From assembly GCF_003148685.1 (NCBI RefSeq), contig NZ_QGGR01000002.1:372001-436000 (forward strand): a stretch of 64,000 nucleotides of DNA, in the 5' to 3' direction. Each line of letters opens with the position of its first letter. The first letter of the stretch is position 1. Below the pieces are notes generated by a model that was given only the letters and a program-made list of their open reading frames with translations, did no database searches and had not been told where the DNA came from. This DNA comes from Actinoplanes xinjiangensis. GTDB taxonomy: Bacteria; Actinomycetota; Actinomycetes; Mycobacteriales; Micromonosporaceae. Position numbers and translations under genes: made by a program. Shown here piece after piece: positions 41,369 through 49,013 of the stretch.

Positions 41369-43335
41369 CGGATCTCCTCCCGCACGACCGCTACGCCGCC
41401 GCCCTGCACTGTCAGCACGCCGTCGACGCTCTCCCCGGTGACCAGGTCGTGGCCCCGGGCGGGATGCTCGACGGGCTCCGTGCCGTGGTTGATGACGAAG
41501 AGGTAGCTGCGGTCGCCGGCCCGGCGACGCACGACCTCTGTGTCCGATTTATCCGACATGACACCCGTGGCCTCGCGGAGTACATCGGACATGTCCGTCT
41601 TTGTAGCTACGTACCAGGCGGTCCCGTCACCGTGCTGGTTCCGCGTGATCGCCGGGATGCCGGCCATCGGGCCGTTCTCGTAGGTTGCGATCACCGACGC
41701 CGTCGTGGTGCGCAGCCGCTCGGTCCAGAGCGTGCCGATCGCGCCGTTGCTCAGTGCCACCTCGGCGCCGGGCAGCAACGGGGCGAACTCCTCGGCCAGC
41801 ACACCGAGCACGTCCCGGAACGCACCCGGGTAACCGCCGAGCCGGATCCGGTCCCGCTCGTCGACGATGCCGCTGAAGTAGGTGACCACCAGCCGGCCGC
41901 CGGCGGACACGTAGTCGGCGATCGCCTGCGCGTCGGTGTCACTGACCATGTAGAGGCCGGGGACCACGACGAGCCGGTAGCGGCTCAGGTCGGCATCCGG
42001 GGCGACCACGTCGGTGGTCACGCCCAGGTCCCGCAGTGCCGCGTGGGCCGAGTGCACCTGGTCGAGGTAGGTGACCGCCTGCGACGGCCGGGCCTCACCC
42101 TCGGCCGACCACCACGACTCCCAGCTGAAGAGCAGGGCCACGTCGGCCTCGACCTCGGTGCCGGCCACCTCGCCGATCCGGTCCAGCGTCTCGGACAGCT
42201 TGAGCACCTCACGCCAGGCGACCGTGTCGGTGCCGGCGTGCGGCAGCATCGCCGAGTGGAACTTCTCGGCGCCCTGGGCCGAGGCCCGCCACTGGAAGAA
42301 GCAGACCGAGTCCGCGCCGCGGGCCACGTGCGTCAGCGAATTGCGGATCATCTCGCCGGGCACCTTGGTGACGTTGTGCGGCTGCCAGTTGACCGCACCG
42401 GCCGCCTGCTCCATCAGCATCCACGGGCGGCCGCCGGCCAGGCCGCGGGTCAGGTCGGCGGCGAAGGACAGCTCCGCCACCGGATCGCCGAGGCGGTGGT
42501 CCAGGTAGTGGTCGTTGGCGATGACGTCCATCTCCGGCGCCCAGGACCAGTAGTCAAGGTTGCGGATGTGGGCGGTGACCATGAAGTTCGTGGTGACCGG
42601 GACGTCCGAGCGGGCCCGCAGCAGAGCCGCCTCGGCCCGGTAGTAGCCGAGCAGCTCGTCGGAGCTGAACCGCTGGAAGTCGATCAGCTGGGCCGGGTTG
42701 CGCAGGGAGAGCGCGAGACGGGGCGGCTGGATGTCCGACCAGTCGGAGTAGCGCTGGCTCCAGAAGGAGGTGCCCCACGCCTCGTTCAGCGTCTCGATCT
42801 TGCGGTAGCGCGAGCGCAGCCAGGTCCGGAACGCGTCGGCGCTGGTCTCGCAGTAGCACAGGGCGTTGTGGCAGCCCAGCTCGTTGGAGACGTGCCAGAG
42901 CGCCAGGGCGGGGTGGCTGCCGTACCGGTCGGCGACCCGTCCGACCAGGTCGAGGGCGCGCTCCCGGAAGACCGGGGAGCTCGGGCACCAGGCCTGGCGG
43001 CCACCCGGGAAGCGGGTGGTGCCGTCCGCGGCGACCGGCAGCGTCTCCGGGTGGCGGCTGCTCAACCACGGCGGCGGCGACGAGGTGCCGGTACCCAGGT
43101 TGATCTTGATGCCGTGCGCGTGCAGCAGCTCGATGACCTCGTCGAGGTCGTCGAACCGGTACTCGCCGGGACTCGGTTCGAGGTTGGACCAGCCGAAGAT
43201 GTTGACGGCGACCAGGTCGACCCCGGCCCGCCGCATCAGGGCGGCGTCCTCGCGCCAGACGTCCGGCGACCACTGTTCGGGGTTGTAGTCGCAGCCCAGG
43301 CTGATGCCCGGGACCGGCATACGCACGCTTTTCAT
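41365..43335 (-). CDS. GH42 beta-galactosidase
   Basis: 656 residues, first gene of the operon. Acid/base Glu152 in WHVSNELG and nucleophile Glu309 in MLMEQAAG. The four zinc Cys characteristic of many GH42 enzymes are visible: Cys117 (AWCPSS), Cys155, Cys160 and Cys162 (GCHNALCYC). Trimerisation and beta-sandwich domains follow. No signal peptide, so it cleaves imported beta-galactosides. ATG at 43335 follows CAGGAG at 4 bases. LacI-type operators lie directly upstream. Confidence 0.96.
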   Translation of the reverse strand: MKSVRMPVPGISLGCDYNPEQWSPDVWREDAALMRRAGVDLVAVNIFGWSNLEPSPGEYRFDDLDEVIELLHAHGIKINLGTGTSSPPPWLSSRHPETLPVAADGTTRFPGGRQAWCPSSPVFRERALDLVGRVADRYGSHPALALWHVSNELGCHNALCYCETSADAFRTWLRSRYRKIETLNEAWGTSFWSQRYSDWSDIQPPRLALSLRNPAQLIDFQRFSSDELLGYYRAEAALLRARSDVPVTTNFMVTAHIRNLDYWSWAPEMDVIANDHYLDHRLGDPVAELSFAADLTRGLAGGRPWMLMEQAAGAVNWQPHNVTKVPGEMIRNSLTHVARGADSVCFFQWRASAQGAEKFHSAMLPHAGTDTVAWREVLKLSETLDRIGEVAGTEVEADVALLFSWESWWSAEGEARPSQAVTYLDQVHSAHAALRDLGVTTDVVAPDADLSRYRLVVVPGLYMVSDTDAQAIADYVSAGGRLVVTYFSGIVDERDRIRLGGYPGAFRDVLGVLAEEFAPLLPGAEVALSNGAIGTLWTERLRTTTASVIATYENGPMAGIPAITRNQHGDGTAWYVATKTDMSDVLREATGVMSDKSDTEVVRRRAGDRSYLFVINHGTEPVEHPARGHDLVTGESVDGVLTVQGGGVAVVREEIR

Positions 43336-43352
43336 AGAACTCCTGGTCAAGG

Positions 43353-43374
43353 AATGTGTGCACGTGCACACATT
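43353..43374. promoter_or_regulatory. LacI operator 1 (perfect palindrome)
   Basis: AATGTGTGCACGTGCACACATT, a 22-bp palindrome (two half-sites of 11 bases) 18 bases upstream of the GH42 start. Confidence 0.88.
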
Positions 43375-43401
43375 TCCGTGAGCCTAAACGGCGGTTACGG
43401 A

Positions 43402-43419
43402 TGTGTGAACGTGCACACA
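43402..43419. promoter_or_regulatory. LacI operator 2
   Basis: TGTGTGAACGTGCACACA, a near-palindrome sharing the half-sites of operator 1; centres 47 bases apart. Placed between the divergent GH42 operon and the LacI gene, so both are probably controlled. Confidence 0.85.
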
Positions 43420-43470
43420 GTAGGACTGGCCTGCGGAGAGGTCAATAGGCCGGCGGTTACTGTTGACCTC

Positions 43471-44490
43471 ATGTCCCGGCCCCAGCCTCACAAGCGCGCC
43501 ACCGTGCACGACATCGCGGCCGCGGCCGGCATGTCCCGGGGCACCGTCAGCCGCGTCCTGAACGGCGGATACGTCTCCGCCGAGGCACGAGCCGCCATCG
43601 AGACGGCGATGAGCGATCTTGGTTACGTACCGAACAACGCGGCACGAGCCCTGAAGATGCGCAGGTCGCAGGCGGTCGCGTTCGTCGCGCTGGAGCCGCA
43701 CTCTCTCTTCCTCGACGATCCGAACATCGGCTCGATCATGCTCGGCGCCAACGCCGCCCTGTCCCTGGCCGATCACCAGATGGTCAGCCTCGTCGTCGAG
43801 TCGGCCCGCGACACCGAGCGCGTCGCCCGCTACCTCAGCGGCGGTTTCGTCGACGGCGCCATCGTCGTCTCGGCCCGGACGAAAGACCCGATCATCCGGG
43901 TGATCAGCGACCTGTCACTGCCGGCCGCGTTCGTCGGCCACCCACCCGACCTCGATCAGAACATCCCCTTCGTCGGAATAGACAACGTCGGCTCGGCCCG
44001 CGCCATCACCGAGCACCTGGCCACCGGCGGCCGCCGCCGGATCGGCATGATCGCCGCCGCCCTCGACCGCGACTCCGGCATCGACCGCCTGGCCGGCTTC
44101 CGCGCCGCCCTCGGCCCGCTCTTCGACGCCGACCTGGTCGCCGACGTGCCGCACTACGACTACGGCTCCGGCGTCAAGGGCATGCGCGACCTGCTCGAAC
44201 GCGACCCGTCCATCGACGGCGTCTTCGCCGCGTCCGACGCCATCGCGGCCGGCGCCCTCGAAGCACTGCGCGACGCCGGGCGCAGCGTCCCCGGCGACGT
44301 CGGCGTCGTCGGCTTCGACGACAGCACGTGGGCGGTCCGCTGCCAGCCCCAGCTCACCACGGTCCACCAGCCGGCCAAGGAGATCGGGTCGTGCGCGGCC
44401 CAGCTCATCCTGCGGCAGTTGCGCGGCGAGCACCCCGATCCGGGCGGCCAGCTCCTGCCCACCCCGCTGGTCCTCCGCGACTCCGCCTGA
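43471..44490 (+). CDS. LacI/GalR-family regulator of the galactoside operon
   Basis: 339 residues. The N-terminal HTH (ATVHDIAAAAGMSRGTVSRVLNGG) has the conserved hinge ALKMRRSQAVAFV, followed by a periplasmic-binding-protein-like sensor domain (VDGAIVVSARTKD; DVGVVGFDDSTWA). Divergent from the GH42 operon with two shared palindromic operators. Expected to repress the operon until a galactoside binds. ATG at 43471; no strong ribosome site. Confidence 0.94.
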   Translation: MSRPQPHKRATVHDIAAAAGMSRGTVSRVLNGGYVSAEARAAIETAMSDLGYVPNNAARALKMRRSQAVAFVALEPHSLFLDDPNIGSIMLGANAALSLADHQMVSLVVESARDTERVARYLSGGFVDGAIVVSARTKDPIIRVISDLSLPAAFVGHPPDLDQNIPFVGIDNVGSARAITEHLATGGRRRIGMIAAALDRDSGIDRLAGFRAALGPLFDADLVADVPHYDYGSGVKGMRDLLERDPSIDGVFAASDAIAAGALEALRDAGRSVPGDVGVVGFDDSTWAVRCQPQLTTVHQPAKEIGSCAAQLILRQLRGEHPDPGGQLLPTPLVLRDSA

Positions 44491-44622
44491 CGGCGAGATC
44501 CAACCCCCGCTTCGGTACGGGACAGGCCGTCCTCGCCGAAATCACGCCGCCCCCGGGCCACCGCGCGCGGCAGGCGGCACTCGAGGCCGCAGCGCGACCG
44601 CCGGGCGTATGCGGTGGTTCCC

Positions 44623-44677
44623 CGGCTGGTCCTCACCGCTGTCTCAGCGCTGCTGAGACAGCGGTGGGAGCCAGCCG
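44623..44677. repeat. Dispersed palindromic repeat, copy D
   Basis: Arms 44623-44646 and 44654-44677 with the core CACCGCTGTCTCA / TGAGACAGCGGTG; the stem can extend two more pairs into the loop. Three arm mismatches. Lies between the convergent LacI and 124-residue hypothetical genes. Confidence 0.9.
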
Positions 44678-44710
44678 AGATGCGCCGCGACGGCACGGCG
44701 TCGGCCGGGA

Positions 44711-45085
44711 TCAGCCGCGGCGGCCGCGGAAGAGTTGGGTGAGGGACGGGGCCGGGGGCGGCGGGACCGGGCGGTGGACGGGCGGGGGCTTGGAACGGCC
44801 GATCGGACGGTCGTAGTCGGCGGTGGCGATCGCGTCGACGGCCTGGTCGTCGGTGAAGTCCTCGGAGCCCGGGATGGAGTCGACGAAGCCGACGAGCACG
44901 CCGTCGCGCATGACCTGCGCCTTGAGGGCGGCACTGCCGTCGTCACCCCAGAGCGCCTCGCGGCCGTCGGGCAGCACGATGCGGACCGCATAGCCGGAGC
45001 GCCCGGCACTCGGCAGTTTCAGATGGGCGAACACGCTGCGCGCCCGCAGTGCCCCGACCAGTCGGCGGGCCCGGCTCTCTTGCAT
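44711..45085 (-). CDS. Hypothetical soluble protein
   Basis: 124 residues, no signal peptide or membrane segment. A basic N-terminal helix (MQESRARRLVGALRAR) is followed by a beta-rich core (GYAVRIVLPDGREALWGDDGSAALKAQ) and a Pro-rich tail (PPPVHRPVPPPPAPS). I do not recognise a family. Monocistronic; its 3' side carries palindromic repeat D. Confidence 0.65.
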   Translation of the reverse strand: MQESRARRLVGALRARSVFAHLKLPSAGRSGYAVRIVLPDGREALWGDDGSAALKAQVMRDGVLVGFVDSIPGSEDFTDDQAVDAIATADYDRPIGRSKPPPVHRPVPPPPAPSLTQLFRGRRG

Positions 45086-45286
45086 GATCCGACGCTAGCT
45101 CGCATCCCTGGAAGCACGCTGAAGATCAGCTCGACGCGCCGGGACGAGTCCGAACAGGTCCGCACAGAGCTGTACACGAAACATGACCTTGCGTGATATC
45201 CCCAGGTCACATCGATACATGTTACTACTTCTTAACAGGAATTTCACCGGATTCCTTTTCTCGGACACCCGGCCTACTGTGCGGTA

Positions 45287-45302
45287 ACCGAAGCGCTTCG
45301 GT
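45287..45302. promoter_or_regulatory. LacI-type operator upstream of the SGNH hydrolase
   Basis: ACCGAAGCGCTTCGGT, a perfect 16-bp palindrome centred on GCGC, 35 bases before the ATG. This form (GAAGCGCTTC) is typical of LacI/GalR-family sites controlling secreted polysaccharide-related enzymes in actinobacteria. Confidence 0.6.
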
Positions 45303-45337
45303 CCCCGGATCCCCACGTGGAGCATCGGAGGCCCTCG

Positions 45338-46111
45338 ATGAGAATCGCCAGCGTTCTCGTCACTTCGTCCGTCCTGAGCCTCGTCCTCGCCGCACCCGCT
45401 CACGCGGCGAGCAGCATCGACTACGTCGCCCTCGGCGACTCCTACTCCTCCGGCGTCGGCGCGCCCGGCCAATCCGGTACCTGCCTGCGCAGCAAGAACA
45501 GCTACGCGGGCAAGTGGGCCGCCGCCAACAGCCCCGCGTCCTTCCAGTTCCTCGCCTGCGGCGGCGCCGTCACCGACGACGTCCGCACCCGTCAGGTGCC
45601 GGCCATGAACGCCGGCGCCGACCTGATCAGCATCACCATCGGCGGCAACGACGCCGGCTTCGCGCCGACCATCGTCACCTGCCTGACGTCGAGTGACTCG
45701 GCGTGCGCCGCCAAGGTCAACGAGGGCAAGGCGTACGTGGCCGGCACCCTCCCCGGCAAACTGGACGCCACCTACGCGGCGATCCGGGCGAAGGCACCGG
45801 GCGCCCGGGTGGTGGTGCTCGGCTACCCGCTGATCTTCGACACCTCGTCGCTGCTCTGCGAGATGAGCACCGCCAAACGGCGCTCGATCAACGACGGCGC
45901 CCGCGTCCTCAACGAGATGATCAAGCAGCGTGCCGAGGCGGCCGGATTCGTCTGGTCCGACGTACGCGACGAGTTCACCGGCCACGGTGTCTGCTCGTCC
46001 CGGCCGTGGCTCAACGGGCTCACCATCATCCCGCCGCAGAACTCCTACCACCCCAACAGCAGCGGCTACACCAGCGGATACCTGCCCGCCCTCTCCGGTT
46101 CGGCAGCCTGA
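45338..46111 (+). CDS. Secreted SGNH/GDSL hydrolase
   Basis: 257-residue exported esterase or lipase. Signal peptide to about 25 (ending AHA-A), block I GDSYSSG with the nucleophile Ser, block III GGNDAGF, and block V with the His in SYHPNSSGY. Six Cys suggest three disulfides, as in the structurally known Streptomyces GDSL lipases. ATG at 45338 with CGGAGG upstream. Substrate (lipid, acetylated sugar) not predictable. The LacI-type palindrome upstream hints at carbon-source control. Confidence 0.93.
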   Translation: MRIASVLVTSSVLSLVLAAPAHAASSIDYVALGDSYSSGVGAPGQSGTCLRSKNSYAGKWAAANSPASFQFLACGGAVTDDVRTRQVPAMNAGADLISITIGGNDAGFAPTIVTCLTSSDSACAAKVNEGKAYVAGTLPGKLDATYAAIRAKAPGARVVVLGYPLIFDTSSLLCEMSTAKRRSINDGARVLNEMIKQRAEAAGFVWSDVRDEFTGHGVCSSRPWLNGLTIIPPQNSYHPNSSGYTSGYLPALSGSAA

Positions 46112-46117
46112 CCGGCG

Positions 46118-46149
46118 CGGCCCGCCGACCCCACCCGGCCGGCGGGCCG
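46118..46149 (+). terminator. Terminator of the SGNH hydrolase gene
   Basis: 10-bp perfect stem CGGCCCGCCG / CGGCGGGCCG with a 12-base loop, 7 bases after the stop codon. Confidence 0.75.
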
Positions 46150-46258
46150 ACCCGTACCCTCGCCTGCCCGACCGTCGCCCTCCGCGGCAGGCGGAAGCAA
46201 CCCATCGGCACCGGGAAGCGGACCGGCCCCGCCGCCCAGAGCCGCCATCGTCTTCGTC

Positions 46259-46558
46259 ATGGCCCGCCTGAACACGCTGCTCTTCCTCGTCGTCGTCGCG
46301 CTCGCCGTGGTGGCGTTGATCGACTGTCTCCTCACCGAGCGGTCCCGGTTGCAGTCGTTCCCACGCGGCGCCTGGACCGTGCTCATCCTGCTGTGCCCGG
46401 TCTTCGGCCCGGTCGCCTGGTTCCGGGCTGGCCGCGCCGCCCCGGCCGGCGCCCCCACCCTCGCCGGCGCATCGGTCCCGGCCACGACCGCGCCGAAGGG
46501 CCCGGACGACGACCCGGAGTTCCTCGACCGGCTCGCCGAGGCCATCCGCAACCCCTGA
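46259..46558 (+). CDS. PLD-nuclease-N-terminal-type membrane protein
   Basis: 99 residues with two membrane helices (about 6-22 and 37-54) of the PLDc_N type (LVVVALAVVALIDCLL; PRGAWTVLILLCPVFGPVAWF), as found at the N-terminus of cardiolipin synthases but here without a catalytic domain. A Pro/Ala linker and a short acidic tail (DDDPEFLDRLAEAI) follow. Such stand-alone PLDc_N proteins are common in actinobacteria and have no assigned role. Confidence 0.87.
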   Translation: MARLNTLLFLVVVALAVVALIDCLLTERSRLQSFPRGAWTVLILLCPVFGPVAWFRAGRAAPAGAPTLAGASVPATTAPKGPDDDPEFLDRLAEAIRNP

Positions 46559-46562
46559 CACC

Positions 46563-46840
46563 CGGCTGGCTCCTGCCGCTGTCTCGGGCCGCTCGAGACG
46601 ACGGTGACAACCAGCCCCGCACCCTCGGCTGGCTCTCACCGCTGTCTCGCGGGCTCTGAGACAGCGGTAGGAGCCAGCCGCCTTCCTCCGGCTGGACGCC
46701 AGCGTCGTCTCAACGCAGTTGAGACGACGGTAGGAACCAGCCACCTCCGCCCGGCTGGACGCCAACGCCGTCTCAACGCAGTTGAGACAGCGGTAGGAAC
46801 CAGCTACCTCCGCCCGGCTGGACGCCAACGTCGTCTCAAC
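46563..46840. repeat. 63-bp-period array of the palindromic repeat, copies E-I
   Basis: Copies start at 46563, 46626, 46689, 46752 and 46815, exactly 63 bases apart. E-H are complete (left arm, loop, right arm); I has only the left arm. F has the GCTGTCTC/GAGACAGC stem, G the TCGTCTC/GAGACGA stem (both arms changed), H and E mix types. Linkers are short and similar (CCACCTCCGCC-like). Confidence 0.93.
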
Positions 46841-46870
46841 GGCCACGGGGTGCGAGGTGTTGCTCGACGT

Positions 46871-46922
46871 GACGGCGGGCCTGCACTCTCACCCTTTGGG
46901 TGGGGGTCGCAGGCCCGCCGTC
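46871..46922 (-). terminator. Terminator of the hybrid histidine kinase gene
   Basis: A 14-bp perfect outer stem GACGGCGGGCCTGC / GCAGGCCCGCCGTC encloses a smaller CACCC/GGGTG hairpin. It ends 12 bases from the kinase stop. Confidence 0.85.
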
Positions 46923-46933
46923 GTGGCTGCCGT

Positions 46934-48964
46934 TCAGCGCTGCGGGGCCGGTGGCTGCGGGCCGCACAGGGATCTGATCGCACCCAGCAGCGTCGACCGG
47001 GTGAACGGTTTCTCCAGCAGCATGCTGTTGTCGTCCAGTTGCAGCTGCGGGCCGAGTGACGCCGCCGTGTAACCGGACATGTAGAGCACCGGCAGATCCG
47101 GCTGGTGCGTGCGCAGCGCCCCGGCCAGTTCCGGCCCGGTCATCGTCGGCATCACCACGTCGGTGATCAGCAGGTCGGGACGGGCGCCCGAGGCGACCTG
47201 GGTGACCGCCATCAGCGCGTCGGTGGCGACCGCGATCTCGTACCCGGCCGGCTCGATCAGCCGGCGTACCAGTTGGGCGACGTCGGGTTGGTCCTCGACG
47301 ATCAGCACCCGGCCGATCACCGCGGTCTTCTGCTGCCGCTCCCCCGATGTGCCGGGCTTCTGCTCGGCGGCCGGCAGATAGATGTGTACGGTCGTCCCCA
47401 TCCGGGGCTTCGACTCCAGCTCGATGTGCCCGCCCAGGTTGTGCACGATCCCGGCGGTCGTCGCCAGGCCCAGTCCGGCGGCCGTCGGGCGGGTGGTGAA
47501 GAACGGCTCGAGCGCCCGCTTGCGGACCTCGTCGTCCATGCCGGTGCCGGTGTCGGTGACCACCAGGTGCACCAGCTTGCCGGTCGGAGCGCCCTCGGCC
47601 AGCTGGCCCGGCTCGACCGTCTCGTTGGTCGCGGTCACCCGGACCATGCCGCCGTGCAGCATCGCGTCCCGGGCGTTCGCCGCCAGGTTGACCAGCGCCT
47701 GTTCGAGCGGGCCGCGTTCGGCTTTCACCGGCCACACGTCCGGGCCGAACGCCAGGTCCAGGCCGATGCGTTCGCCGAGCGTCCGGCTGAACAGCGCCTG
47801 CACGTCGGTGAGCAGATCCGGGATCGGGATCACCTCGGGCCGGTGCCCCTCGCTGCGGCCGAACGCCAGCAGCTGGTGGGTGAGCGTACGCCCGGTGCCG
47901 ACCGCGTCCAGGATGTCCTTGGCGAGCTGGTGGTGCGGCGAGTCCTCGTCGGCGGTGCCGAGGATCATGTCCGCCGAGCCGGCCACCACGGTCATCAGGT
48001 TGTTGAAGTCGTGCGACAGGCCGCCGATCAGATGACCGAGGCTGTCCAGCCGGCGCAGGTGGTCGAGCTGCCGTTTCAGGCCGCGCGCGTCGATGTGGTC
48101 GGTGGTGTCGGTGATCATGCACAGCACGCCGGCGAACTCGTGGCTCTCGTCCTGCACCGGCATCATGCTGACCCGGACGCTGCGCCGGGACCCGTCCGCG
48201 CGCATCAGCCGGGTCGCACCGACCGTGGACCGGCCGGTACGGCACTCGTTGATCCGCCGGTCGAGCTCCTTCTGGCCCACGTTGTCGAGGAAGCCGCGCA
48301 GCGACACCCCGATCAGCTCGGCCCGGGGCATGCCCAGGACCACACCGATCGGCTCGTTCGCGTAGGTGGCCACCCCGTGCGGGTCCAGTTGCAGCACACC
48401 CTCCGGGATCGTCTCCAGTACCCGGCGGTAGCGCTCCTCGGCGTTGCGCAGCCGCTCCTGGGCGCGCGATGAACTGACCGCCAGCGCCAGCTCACCGGCG
48501 ATGTCCCGGGCCAGTTCCACCTCCTGGGTGGAGTACAGGGCATCGGGGGTGTGCCGGGTCAGGATCAGATAGCCGGAGTACGTGTTGTCGACGATCACCG
48601 GGCACAGAATGGCCGCGGTGACCGACAGCTCGGGGGAGGCCAGACCGGCGGCCGACTCACCGGCCAGCACGATCGGGCGACGGCTCGCCGCCAGAGTCGT
48701 GGAGAACTCGTCGTCGGGGGTCTGGCCGGCCCGGGACAGATCCCGGGCCAGCGGTGCCGATCGTTCGTTGTCGACGTGGTGGTAGGAGATCTGCTCGTAG
48801 TGCCCGTCGTCGCGGAGCAGCTGCACACCCGCGCCGTCACCGACCATGTCGGCGGCGGCGCGGGCGGCCGTGGACCGTACCTCGGCCGGGTCCGTCACCG
48901 CTCGGCTGAGGGCGAGGGCAAGGTCGGCAAGCGCGTACCGGAGGGGGGAAGCCATGACACCCAT
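46934..48964 (-). CDS. Hybrid sensor histidine kinase with C-terminal receiver
   Basis: 676 residues, cytosolic: a GAF domain (about 20-170), a PAS domain (about 175-295, with ANEPIGVVLGMPRAELIG), a HisKA-like helix with the phosphoacceptor His in GGLSHDFNNLM, the ATPase domain (N-box NLAANARDAM, G1 DTGTGMD, G2 GLGLATTAGI), and a receiver domain with the Asp in LLITDVVMP and KPFTRS. This architecture occurs in orphan hybrid kinases that pass phosphate to a separate Hpt protein; none is nearby. ATG at 48964 (46 bases from the PRPP synthetase stop); M4 at 48955 is an alternative. Confidence 0.94.
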   Translation of the reverse strand: MGVMASPLRYALADLALALSRAVTDPAEVRSTAARAAADMVGDGAGVQLLRDDGHYEQISYHHVDNERSAPLARDLSRAGQTPDDEFSTTLAASRRPIVLAGESAAGLASPELSVTAAILCPVIVDNTYSGYLILTRHTPDALYSTQEVELARDIAGELALAVSSSRAQERLRNAEERYRRVLETIPEGVLQLDPHGVATYANEPIGVVLGMPRAELIGVSLRGFLDNVGQKELDRRINECRTGRSTVGATRLMRADGSRRSVRVSMMPVQDESHEFAGVLCMITDTTDHIDARGLKRQLDHLRRLDSLGHLIGGLSHDFNNLMTVVAGSADMILGTADEDSPHHQLAKDILDAVGTGRTLTHQLLAFGRSEGHRPEVIPIPDLLTDVQALFSRTLGERIGLDLAFGPDVWPVKAERGPLEQALVNLAANARDAMLHGGMVRVTATNETVEPGQLAEGAPTGKLVHLVVTDTGTGMDDEVRKRALEPFFTTRPTAAGLGLATTAGIVHNLGGHIELESKPRMGTTVHIYLPAAEQKPGTSGERQQKTAVIGRVLIVEDQPDVAQLVRRLIEPAGYEIAVATDALMAVTQVASGARPDLLITDVVMPTMTGPELAGALRTHQPDLPVLYMSGYTAASLGPQLQLDDNSMLLEKPFTRSTLLGAIRSLCGPQPPAPQR

Positions 48965-49013
48965 GCGGTAATGATTCGCGTTTCCTGAGGCCGGTGAGGC
49001 CGATTTGCCAGAA

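Larger units (their letters stand above)
46559..46933. other. Repeat-filled convergent intergenic region (375 bp)
   Basis: Consists of the 63-bp-period palindromic array (46563-46840) and the terminator of the hybrid kinase gene (46871-46922). Open frames cross the array on both strands because 63 is a multiple of three; I do not regard them as genes. Confidence 0.8.

Noticed and set aside
41449..43470. 674-codon open frame leading into the LacI gene on the plus strand
   Set aside because: It is the antisense of the clearly real GH42 gene; the LacI homology begins only at the ATG at 43471.
46563..46840. Regular 63-bp spacing considered as a CRISPR array
   Set aside because: The units are palindromes with similar linkers, not constant repeats with unique spacers, and there is no cas gene or leader nearby.
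45095..47059. Long open frames on both strands across the palindromic array, encoding 21-residue repeats
   Set aside because: The repeat period is a multiple of three, so frames stay open by arithmetic. The predicted peptides have no ribosome site and merely translate the palindrome.
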